DNA of 5,476 nucleotides from Bacteroidaceae bacterium (GTDB taxonomy: Bacteria; Bacteroidota; Bacteroidia; Bacteroidales; Bacteroidaceae), in the NCBI GenBank assembly GCA_900769465.1, contig CAAGGT010000134.1:1-5476 (forward strand). Reading direction: 5' to 3'. A model generated the notes under the pieces. It saw nothing but the letters and a program-made list of their open reading frames with translations, had not been told where the DNA came from and made no database searches. How positions within the stretch are numbered: position 1 is the first letter of the stretch; the number at the start of each line of letters is the position of its first letter. Positions 1-5,476 of this stretch are shown here, piece by piece. The translations under genes were made by a program, and so were the position numbers.

Positions 1-9
1 AATAAAGCA

Positions 10-1074
10 ATGAAAAAGACATTATCAATCTTCGCGCTTGCAGCAGCTGTGCTCTGCTCGTGCGACAAGAATGCGGACTGCATTCCATGCCAGGAGCAGG
101 AGAACCAGGAGCCTGCAACTCTCAACGTATCACTCGGCTTCGAGGATGAGCCTCAGACCAGAGCCGTGACGGCCTACACGACCGCTCAGGACTATGAAAA
201 GGCAGTGAACAGCGTACAGATCCTCGTGTTCGATTCTTCAGGAAAGATCAACATCTACAAGGATGCCGGCACATCGGTATCAGGCATCAGCATCAGCACC
301 ACCACCGGTACGAAGAGCGTCTGGGCGGTGGTCAACGGACCAGACCTTAAGGCCATCGGCACAGAGGCAGCACTCAAGGCAATCGCCGTCGACCTCGCGG
401 ACAACAGCGTGACCAAGGCTGACGGATTCGTGATGGCGGGTTCTACATCATGTACTGTAAGCGCATCAGGAGCTACAGCAAATGTGACAGTGAGCCGTCT
501 TGTGGCGCGTGTCGCTCTTCAGAAGGTGACCAACGCTCTTCCGGAAGGTTACGGAGCCCTTAAGATCGACAATGTAACCCTTATAAACGTTGTCGGAAAC
601 CAGAACCTCGGCGGAGACGCAGCCATCTCTACATGGTACAACAAGATGGGACGCAAGGACGGAGCCACTGCCGCGACACAGATCATCGACGGATCGACCA
701 ATGCAGCGTCATGTCCTACACTCACATTCGCAGCTCCAGGAGCATCAGTTGCCAACGGAGCAGCTCATGCACCGTCAACTCCGCATCTCTTCTACTGCTT
801 CCCTAACAGCACATCGACAGACAAGACCGGATTCGAGAGTTCGTTCTCTGCGAGAAAGACCAGACTCGTAGTTGCTGCAACAATCAACAGCACAAAGTAC
901 TACTATCCGGTAGTTATCAATACACCAGAGCGCAACAAGGCCTACACTGTGGAACTCACCATCACAGGTCTCGGCTCTACCGATCCGGATCAGCCGGTAT
1001 CCAAGGGAGCTATCACTGCAGCCGTTACCGTACAGGGATGGCAGTCAGGAGCGACTTACGAGGAGACCATCTAG
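10..1074 (+). CDS. Mfa1-family major fimbrial subunit (fimbrillin lipoprotein precursor)
   Basis: This 354-residue protein is the likely shaft subunit of a type V (FimA/Mfa1-type) fimbria, exported to the outer surface. A basic N-terminus and hydrophobic stretch end in a lipobox (L15-C16-S17-C18), so Cys18 should be lipidated. QTRAV follows, with Arg51-Ala52 matching the position of the Arg-Ala site cut in P. gingivalis Mfa1 (family knowledge). Fimbrillin landmarks come in order: ILVFDSSGK (71-79), VWAVVNGP (104-111), FVMAGS (140-145), SRLVARVAL (162-170), LFYCFPN (260-266), ERNKAYTVELTITGLGSTDP (307-326) and the C-terminal VTVQGW (339-344). Length is near the usual 330-560 for these subunits. 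The start is the only one giving a complete signal peptide; its leader is A-rich with no Shine-Dalgarno. It is first of four co-oriented fimbrial genes in the window. An unusual Cys-rich propeptide (C16, C18, C24, C27) would be lost on maturation. FimA rather than Mfa1 assignment is possible, but the DPDQPV-type C-terminus favours Mfa1. Confidence 0.92.
   Translation: MKKTLSIFALAAAVLCSCDKNADCIPCQEQENQEPATLNVSLGFEDEPQTRAVTAYTTAQDYEKAVNSVQILVFDSSGKINIYKDAGTSVSGISISTTTGTKSVWAVVNGPDLKAIGTEAALKAIAVDLADNSVTKADGFVMAGSTSCTVSASGATANVTVSRLVARVALQKVTNALPEGYGALKIDNVTLINVVGNQNLGGDAAISTWYNKMGRKDGATAATQIIDGSTNAASCPTLTFAAPGASVANGAAHAPSTPHLFYCFPNSTSTDKTGFESSFSARKTRLVVAATINSTKYYYPVVINTPERNKAYTVELTITGLGSTDPDQPVSKGAITAAVTVQGWQSGATYEETI
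160..165 (+). other. Arg51-Ala52 codons, predicted fimbrillin maturation site
   Basis: AGA-GCC encodes Arg51-Ala52 in the context EPQTRAV, just before the mature fimbrillin fold begins. In P. gingivalis the corresponding Arg-Ala bond is cut by an Arg-specific gingipain, releasing the lipidated N-terminal strand so that donor-strand polymerisation can proceed. The residues are seen here; cleavage and the identity of the local protease are inferred. Confidence 0.6.
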
Positions 1075-1112
1075 ACCAATTCAAGCATGTACACGAATTG
1101 CGTAGAATCAAA

Positions 1113-1212
1113 CGGGGCGAGGGGTTAAGGGTTTCCTTATGGCCGTGGCCGCGACGCACGCATAGACCGGGGCGATGTGCGGCCGCTGTGGGGTTCGATT
1201 CCCCACGCCCTG
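1113..1212 (+). ncRNA. GC-rich structured intergenic element with a tRNA-type T-arm (function unknown)
   Basis: This 100-base element lies between the shaft and anchor genes. It has 69 G or C of 100 bases, clearly richer than the flanking genes. Its ends can pair as a 7-bp stem with one G-T wobble: CGGGGCG at 1113-1119 with CGCCCTG at 1206-1212. Inside are a 5-bp hairpin (TAAGG 1126-1130 with CCTTA 1135-1139), a possible 8-bp stem (GTGGCCGC 1145-1152 with GCGGCCGC 1179-1186, one wobble) and a perfect tRNA T-arm (1188-1206) with loop TTCGATT. The sequence GGTTCGATTCC (1192-1202) fits the universal T-arm consensus, and CCA follows at 1213-1215. I could not find a normal D-arm or a 7-base anticodon loop, and 69 bases between the stem and the T-arm is too long for an ordinary tRNA. 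It could be a tRNA-like regulatory RNA, a processing or stability element controlling shaft versus anchor dosage, or a decayed tRNA. Strand is assigned from transcription of the operon; pairing was done by hand. Confidence 0.35.
1188..1206 (+). other. Perfect T-arm-like hairpin
   Basis: GTGGGG (1188-1193) pairs perfectly with CCCCAC (1201-1206) across the 7-base loop TTCGATT. Loop size, G53-C61-type closing pair and TTCGA core are exactly those of a tRNA T-arm. No T-run follows, so it is not a standard intrinsic terminator. Confidence 0.6.
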
Positions 1213-1237
1213 CCAAGAATCAATAACACTCAGAATC

Positions 1238-2029
1238 ATGAAGAGAATGAACTACATCAAGGCTGCTGCCCTGCTTGCGACAACTCTTGCCGCAGCATCA
1301 TGCAGCATAAAGGAAGATCGGCGTCCGTGTCCCTGCTGGCTGGACATGGACATCACCGGATGCGCATCCCATACCACGGAGATAAGCCTGTCAGCCTGGA
1401 GCACAGAGAACCTGTTCTCGGACAAAGTCTCCGTGGCTGATTATCCTGACGTGTATGAGAGGACGGTGACCAAGGGAATGGTAGCGACCTCCGCCTACTG
1501 CGGACTCAGCGAAAGTATGGTTGAAGGCAGCAGGATCATCATCCCGGAAGGCAAGCAATCTGACATGCTCAAGGTACATACGAACATTATTGACTGCACC
1601 GGTGAGTTTGCCCGGGATTCTGTACAGCTGAACAGGCAGTACGCCACGGTCTTTCTAAGCATGGAGGATGAGAGATCGCATGAGGCACTGAGGGTCATGG
1701 AGGTAAGAGGAGAGGTGTGCGGCATCGACTACGTCACTCTTGAGCCTGTGGAAGGCAAATTCTCATTCATGACACATCCTGACGATGACGGTGTGTGGCA
1801 GTTCCGTCTTCCCAGACAGAATGTAGGGAATGACCTCAAGCTCATAACGTTCGCAGACGGACAAGAGAAAGATTCTCTCCCTCTTGACGAGTGGATCGCA
1901 AAGAGCGGATACAGCTGGCTTGACAAGGATCTCAAGGACATCTACATCAATGTGGATTATGCAGTAGGAAAGGTGTCGGTCGTGATCCAGGGCTGGGTAG
2001 AAGGTGAATACATAGACATAAAACTATAG
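1238..2029 (+). CDS. FimB/Mfa2-family fimbrial anchor lipoprotein
   Basis: This 263-residue lipoprotein probably anchors the fimbria in the outer membrane and limits its length, the role of Mfa2 and FimB in P. gingivalis. The signal peptide ends in A19-A20-S21-C22. After it comes KEDRRPCPCWLDMDI, matching the family's post-lipidation pattern of acidic and basic residues, Cys-Pro and a first beta strand. Further family-like segments are IIPEGKQSDML (101-111), LNRQYATVFL (131-140) and the C-terminal DIYINVDYAVGKVSVVIQGW (234-253). No Arg-Ala maturation site follows the lipobox, consistent with permanent anchoring. At 263 residues it is somewhat shorter than typical members (about 300 or more). 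The frame is open back to an ATG at 1175, but that extension lies in the structured RNA element and would bury the signal peptide, so ATG 1238 is chosen. It lies 163 bases downstream of the shaft gene, the usual partner order. Confidence 0.85.
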   Translation: MKRMNYIKAAALLATTLAAASCSIKEDRRPCPCWLDMDITGCASHTTEISLSAWSTENLFSDKVSVADYPDVYERTVTKGMVATSAYCGLSESMVEGSRIIIPEGKQSDMLKVHTNIIDCTGEFARDSVQLNRQYATVFLSMEDERSHEALRVMEVRGEVCGIDYVTLEPVEGKFSFMTHPDDDGVWQFRLPRQNVGNDLKLITFADGQEKDSLPLDEWIAKSGYSWLDKDLKDIYINVDYAVGKVSVVIQGWVEGEYIDIKL

Positions 2030-2081
2030 CAGAAAGCATAGTGAATAGTTTTTTCATAGGTTAAGTTTAGTTGTTTATGGC

Positions 2082-2116
2082 GGCTGCCCTGTCGTGAGAT
2101 GCGGCAGCCTTTTCTT
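2082..2116 (+). terminator. Candidate intrinsic terminator downstream of the anchor gene
   Basis: GGCTGCC (2082-2088) pairs perfectly with GGCAGCC (2103-2109) across a 14-base loop, and TTTTCTT (2110-2116) follows directly. A GC-rich 7-bp stem followed by a T-rich tract is the standard Rho-independent layout. It sits 53 bases after the anchor stop codon and ends 17 bases before the next start, so it may separate the shaft-anchor unit from the accessory genes or only attenuate readthrough. The loop is long and the T-tract is interrupted by a C, which suggests partial termination. Confidence 0.65.
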
Positions 2117-2133
2117 AAAGAAAACACATTCAA

Positions 2134-4029
2134 ATGAAAAGAATATTATCAGCACTGTCCATTGCAGCAGCTCTGTCCAGCTGCTCGCCACAGGACATCA
2201 CGCCACCTCTGATAGAAGAGGAAACGCTAGTACCTTTGGAACTTGAACTGGCGACTCATTCAGTTACTAGAGCTATCGTAGAAGGCACGACACTTCCCAC
2301 AGCGTCATCCGTTGGAATCACGGTCAGAGACTCATACGGAGCATACGCCGGAGAGGAATATACCAACATTAAGTACACGTCAAAGGAAGTCTCAGGATCA
2401 GATGTATGGGAGTGCGACTCACCCATCATGCTCTCTCCGCAGACAGGAGTACTGTACTCCTACTATCCTTACGCCGAAGCATGTTCTGATATCTCGGCGA
2501 TCTCCATCAGGGCGAACTCCACAGTCCAGACGGACTTCATGTGGGGAACACCCGTATCAGTGAGCAAGGACAACAGGCATGCATCCATAAAGATGAACCA
2601 TGCCCTTGCAGCCGTAAGGATAACCTACGTCAGAGGGACATACTCAGGAACTGGTACTGTCTCCAAGGTATCCTTCGGAGGCAACTGTATCGCGGTAGCA
2701 GGAACCCTTGATGCTACTGACGGATCTCTATCAAACTTCGCAGGCAAGGGAACCATGTTGACTCCACCACAGATCGCCACTACCCTCTCATCCTCTCTGC
2801 AGGAATTCGAGCTCCTCGTCATACCGACAGGAGAGAAACAGGGAAAAGTCGTCATCACCATCGACGGCAAGGACTACACTCTCGAGTTCGGAGACATAGA
2901 CCTTCGGCAGGGACATATGACGCAGTTCCACCTGACGGTCAATGACGGAGAGCTCTCGCTCTCGGACATCACTGTCAGCGAGTGGACTTATGGAGAGTCA
3001 AAGGATACGTCCATCAAGGTGACAGACAAGGTGACCCTTACCGGCAATCTTGATGATATAGCGGTGTACAACTCAGTAGTCAATGGAGTGGTGACCATCA
3101 CTGCGGTTCCGAAGACCAAGGGAGGATTCAAGGAGGTGGAGCCGGTATCAATAAATTCGAATGCGACTCTCTCGCAGACCTCTGACATCCATACCGGAGT
3201 ACGTACCATCAAACTGTCAAACATAACAGGCAACGTCACAGTCACCTTTTATGGTACATACTGCTATGACCTGATAACAGAGTTCACCGTCAATGCGGGG
3301 GAATCCACCAAGATGCTTTATACTTATGTCAGCTCATCGAACAAGGCAAAGATCCTAAGGATACGTGAAGGAGATACTGACATACCTGTAGCCACGACTC
3401 ACACATGGGCTGAAGGAGGAAAGCACACATTAAGATACTCGTTCACCAATCATACCGTTCCTTACGATATGTTCAACGGGGTCACTGCGGTAACAGGTAT
3501 CGAGATAGGAAACTGCGTCACATCTCTGGAAAGCTATGCGTTCAAAGGCACGTCAATAGAAAGAGTTGTCATCCCTGAAACAGTTACCTCTTTCGGTTCT
3601 TCAATCTTCTACGACTGCGTAAATCTCAAGCACGCTGTACTACCGAAAGGAATCACGGAGATCTACGACTCGATGTTCAGAGGTTGTGAATCACTTCAGA
3701 ACATAGACATCCCGGACGGAGTGACCAGGTTCGGAGACTTCGCCTTCGATGGCTGCTCTTCACTGGCATCCATCATCCTCCCTGCAGGAGTGACATACGT
3801 GGGCAACTACTGCTTCAGTGACTGCAGCAACCTTCGCCATATCGTGTCGTTTCCTGTCAAGACACCGACTCTCGGTGGTAGCTTCAGATACAACTTCTCT
3901 AAGGTTGCCAGCAACGGTGTGCTTGCCGTTCCGGCAGCAGCCAAGACCGGTTCGAACTATTCGTACTGGGTCTCATCGAATATCAATCTCGGATCATACG
4001 GATGGACCCTTGTGTACATGGATGAATAA
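2134..4029 (+). CDS. Fimbrillin-like lipoprotein with C-terminal BspA-type leucine-rich repeats (probable accessory or tip adhesin)
   Basis: This 631-residue protein joins two surface modules. The signal peptide ends in L14-S15-S16-C17. VTRAIVE places an Arg46-Ala47 bond where fimbrillins are matured. Residues about 35-285 look like the Mfa-like_1 fimbrillin family: LYSYYPYA (107-114), TDFMWG (133-138), IKMNHALAAVRITY (152-165), LLVIPTGEKQGKVVITIDG (227-245), and QGHMTQFHLTVN to VSEW (259-284). A linker region of beta-rich character (about 290-410) has no family I recognise. From about 425 a cap leads into BspA-type (LRR_5) repeats of exactly 23 residues, with repeat-start hydrophobic positions at 475, 498, 521, 544 and 567, then a C-terminal segment ending LGSYGWTLVYMDE. 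BspA repeats often mediate binding to host proteins or other bacteria, so an adhesive accessory subunit or fimbrial tip is inferred. It follows a terminator candidate and lies 20 bases before the next gene. No catalytic motif is visible. Confidence 0.85.
   Translation: MKRILSALSIAAALSSCSPQDITPPLIEEETLVPLELELATHSVTRAIVEGTTLPTASSVGITVRDSYGAYAGEEYTNIKYTSKEVSGSDVWECDSPIMLSPQTGVLYSYYPYAEACSDISAISIRANSTVQTDFMWGTPVSVSKDNRHASIKMNHALAAVRITYVRGTYSGTGTVSKVSFGGNCIAVAGTLDATDGSLSNFAGKGTMLTPPQIATTLSSSLQEFELLVIPTGEKQGKVVITIDGKDYTLEFGDIDLRQGHMTQFHLTVNDGELSLSDITVSEWTYGESKDTSIKVTDKVTLTGNLDDIAVYNSVVNGVVTITAVPKTKGGFKEVEPVSINSNATLSQTSDIHTGVRTIKLSNITGNVTVTFYGTYCYDLITEFTVNAGESTKMLYTYVSSSNKAKILRIREGDTDIPVATTHTWAEGGKHTLRYSFTNHTVPYDMFNGVTAVTGIEIGNCVTSLESYAFKGTSIERVVIPETVTSFGSSIFYDCVNLKHAVLPKGITEIYDSMFRGCESLQNIDIPDGVTRFGDFAFDGCSSLASIILPAGVTYVGNYCFSDCSNLRHIVSFPVKTPTLGGSFRYNFSKVASNGVLAVPAAAKTGSNYSYWVSSNINLGSYGWTLVYMDE
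2269..2274 (+). other. Arg46-Ala47 codons, predicted maturation site
   Basis: AGA-GCT encodes Arg46-Ala47 in SVTRAIVE, after the lipobox and first beta strand. It parallels the Arg51-Ala52 site of the shaft subunit, which suggests the same protease matures both and that this LRR protein is incorporated into the fibre. Cleavage is inferred. Confidence 0.5.
3487..3831 (+). repeat. Five 23-residue BspA-type LRR units (protein residues 452-566)
   Basis: Units begin at residues 452, 475, 498, 521 and 544. Each follows the pattern hydrophobic-x-x-hydrophobic-x-hydrophobic-P-x-x-hydrophobic-T, then an aromatic-anchored F-x-x-C or F-x-G-x turn, for example IERVVIPETVTSF and LQNIDIPDGVTRF. A sixth, degenerate unit starts at 567. 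Spacing is invariant at 69 bases, but the units differ in sequence, so this is an old structural repeat rather than a recent tandem duplication. Confidence 0.85.
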
Positions 4030-4049
4030 CAACTCTAAATCACAATATC

Positions 4050-5476
4050 ATGAGACGAATCATTTCATTCATCGGAGCAGCTCTGCTCATGTGCTCATGC
4101 ATCTATGAGGACCTGAGCGACTGTCCGAACTACATCCAGGGCATAGGAAAGCCTGTAGATGTGGAGTTCAGCGTCAGCTGTACGGACTCCATCGAGACTA
4201 AGAGCAGCATCTCGGCCTCAGAGACTGCTGTGACTAACCTGAACCTGTTTGTCTACTATGACGGCAAACTGGAAACCTCTTCTTACATCGAGTCCCCTAC
4301 TTCCTTTTCCATGAGTCTCGTCAAGGGGCGCACATACAACATGTACGCTCTAGCCAACATGGGCAAGATATCAGCCCCGGTGACTGAAGAACAGATGACA
4401 GGATTCCAGTACTCCATCAGCAAAGTCACGGATATAAAACTGGCCTTCCCGATGTGCTGGAGCCTGGAAGAGCAGACGATAGGTGGTACAACACCAAGAA
4501 TCAGTATCGGGCTTGAGCGTATGGTCTCACGCATCAACTTCAGCATAGACAGCTCGGAACTGGAAGACTTTACGGTTACGGCTGTAAGGCTTCGTCAGGC
4601 GGCTCTGAAGATGTACCCTTTCTTCGATAACGGAAGTGAAGGGAGCATGGCCAGCAATTTGTCTGAAGTCGGAGACGGAGACTGGGCAAGCAGCTCAGAC
4701 CTGACAAAACTAAATGCAGGACAAAAGATCTGGTTTTACGCTCTGGAGAACTGTCAGGGAGTGCTTCTGCCGGGAAACAAGAGTGCGGAGTCGAAAATCC
4801 CGAGCGAGATACCGTACGGATCAGAACTCTGTACGTATCTGGAGATGACTGCATCATATTCCGGTGAGTACGAGGGAGTCCCTGTGTCTTCGGACAATGT
4901 GGTCTATCGCTTCTACATAGGAAACGACAACTGCTCAGATTTCAATGTCAGAAGAAACAATAGCGTGGATATCAGCCTGACTGTAACCAGGGACAGGATC
5001 TTCGATGAGAGCTGGAAGGTAAGCTACGGGGATGATCTCCCGGAGGTAAATTACAGTCTGACAATCGTGAAGCCTAATATGGAACTCAGTATCGGGGAAA
5101 CCGATAACCTGTCTTCCATGTACATCAAGAATGTCGGTGGAGTCAAGAATTCAGAGAGCGATGTGACCGCATATGCGGCCTGGTCATCGAGCAATGCATC
5201 CGTAGCGACGGTATCAGCAGGCAAGATAACTGCAAAAGGGGTCGGAACCGCAACCATAACAGCAACATATAACGGATATACTGCAAAAAGCACCGTAACG
5301 GTTACAGATGCTGTAACATATGATTATCAGCTGAGTCCCTCAAGCACAAGCCTGGTAAATGGAAGAACCACAAAATTCACAGTCGTGAAGCGTACCTTCA
5401 CCAACGGAACCCAGACCAACGGCCAGGATGTATCTTCGACATTCACATGGACATCAAGCAACACATCCGTTGCTAC
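4050..5476 (+). CDS. DUF4906-like fimbrial-locus lipoprotein with C-terminal Ig-like (BIG_2) domains, 3' end outside the window
   Basis: The frame opens at ATG 4050 and stays open for 475 codons to the window edge, so it is incomplete. The signal peptide leads to a lipobox at M14-C15-S16-C17, followed by IYEDLSDCP, a motif like the post-lipidation segment of FimB/Mfa2 anchors. Residues about 36-325 resemble the DUF4906 family seen at Bacteroidales fimbrial loci: VTNLNLFVYYDG (61-72), RTYNMYALANMG (94-105), GLERMVSRINFSI (154-166), WFYALENCQG (228-237), and YRFYIGNDN to DFNVRRN (286-303). Residues about 335-420 form an Ig-like BIG_2 domain with WSSSNASVATVS and GKITAKGVGTATITATYNG. A second starts near 424 and is cut at TWTSSNTSVAT. 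Lys51-Ser52 stands where the shaft subunit has Arg51-Ala52. It begins 20 bases after the LRR gene and is probably cotranscribed. A cell-surface, fibre-associated or stalk role is inferred; the exact function is unknown. Confidence 0.85.
   Translation, partial: MRRIISFIGAALLMCSCIYEDLSDCPNYIQGIGKPVDVEFSVSCTDSIETKSSISASETAVTNLNLFVYYDGKLETSSYIESPTSFSMSLVKGRTYNMYALANMGKISAPVTEEQMTGFQYSISKVTDIKLAFPMCWSLEEQTIGGTTPRISIGLERMVSRINFSIDSSELEDFTVTAVRLRQAALKMYPFFDNGSEGSMASNLSEVGDGDWASSSDLTKLNAGQKIWFYALENCQGVLLPGNKSAESKIPSEIPYGSELCTYLEMTASYSGEYEGVPVSSDNVVYRFYIGNDNCSDFNVRRNNSVDISLTVTRDRIFDESWKVSYGDDLPEVNYSLTIVKPNMELSIGETDNLSSMYIKNVGGVKNSESDVTAYAAWSSSNASVATVSAGKITAKGVGTATITATYNGYTAKSTVTVTDAVTYDYQLSPSSTSLVNGRTTKFTVVKRTFTNGTQTNGQDVSSTFTWTSSNTSVA
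5052..5476 (+). repeat. Tandem Ig-like (BIG_2) domains, second one truncated by window end
   Basis: The first domain spans about residues 335-420 (5052-5309). The second begins near residue 424 (about 5319) and is unfinished. They share the aligned core AWSSSNASVAT and TWTSSNTSVAT, typical of BIG_2 folds. Such domains usually act as spacers or adhesive modules on surface proteins, and more copies may follow downstream. Confidence 0.75.

Noticed and set aside
549..755. Minus-strand open frame inside the shaft gene, and similar frames elsewhere
   Set aside because: These lie opposite strongly supported coding sequence, have no recognisable motifs or signals, and look like shadows of the sense genes.
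1077..1100. Inverted repeat CAATTC / GAATTG with 12-base spacer just after the shaft gene
   Set aside because: Only 6 AT-rich base pairs, no extension of the stem and no T-tract; easily expected by chance.
1113..1215. Ordinary tRNA gene ending in encoded CCA
   Set aside because: The acceptor-like stem and T-arm fit, but 69 bases separate them with no acceptable D-arm or 7-base anticodon loop, and a discriminator base plus CCA cannot both be placed with a full 7-bp stem.
1175..1237. Upstream in-frame ATG that would add 21 residues to the anchor protein
   Set aside because: The extension lies in the structured GC-rich element and would place a non-signal sequence ahead of a complete lipoprotein signal peptide starting at 1238.
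2062..2069. TAAGTTTA resembling the Bacteroidota -7 box TAnnTTTG
   Set aside because: The last base does not match, no TTTG-like -33 box is found at the right spacing upstream, and the terminator hairpin follows.
2110..2124. Short palindrome TTTTCT / AGAAAA after the terminator stem
   Set aside because: Low-complexity A/T sequence with a 3-base loop, explained by the terminator T-tract followed by an A-rich leader.

Overview
The window looks like part of a Bacteroidales (Bacteroidota) chromosome. All four genes are on the + strand and encode lipoproteins of the FimA/Mfa-type fimbria (type V pilus) families, which are characteristic of this order. The starts have short A/T-rich leaders without a clear Shine-Dalgarno, as is usual in the phylum. 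GC content is near 50% by eye. The genus cannot be resolved from the sequence alone.

Layout. (1) 10-1074: Mfa1-family fimbrillin, the probable main shaft subunit, with a lipobox Cys at 18 and an Arg51-Ala52 maturation site. (2) 1075-1237: intergenic stretch holding a GC-rich, potentially multi-branched RNA element (1113-1212). It contains a perfect tRNA-type T-arm (1188-1206) and a 7-bp closing stem. (3) 1238-2029: a short FimB/Mfa2-family lipoprotein, the probable outer-membrane anchor or length regulator. (4) 2030-2133: intergenic stretch with a good intrinsic-terminator candidate (2082-2116). (5) 2134-4029: a two-part protein, with an Mfa-like fimbrillin N-terminal region and a C-terminal array of 23-residue BspA-type leucine-rich repeats; a probable accessory or tip adhesin. 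(6) 4050-5476: a lipoprotein whose frame runs off the window end, with a DUF4906-like body followed by bacterial Ig-like (BIG_2) domains.

How the genes fit together. In the P. gingivalis fimbria model, subunits are exported as lipoproteins and clipped after an Arg near residue 46-51. That clip removes the lipidated N-terminal strand and opens a groove filled by a strand from the next subunit. Genes 1 and 3 carry such an Arg-Ala site and should polymerise or be incorporated. Gene 2 has none and should stay lipid-anchored. Gene 4 has Lys-Ser at the equivalent position and an anchor-like N-terminus, so its fate is unclear. The window therefore reads as shaft, anchor, then two decorated accessory subunits (LRR and Ig-like). 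No chaperone, usher, sortase, transposase, tRNA with a readable anticodon, or CRISPR array is visible. The least explained piece is the tRNA-like structured element between the shaft and anchor genes.
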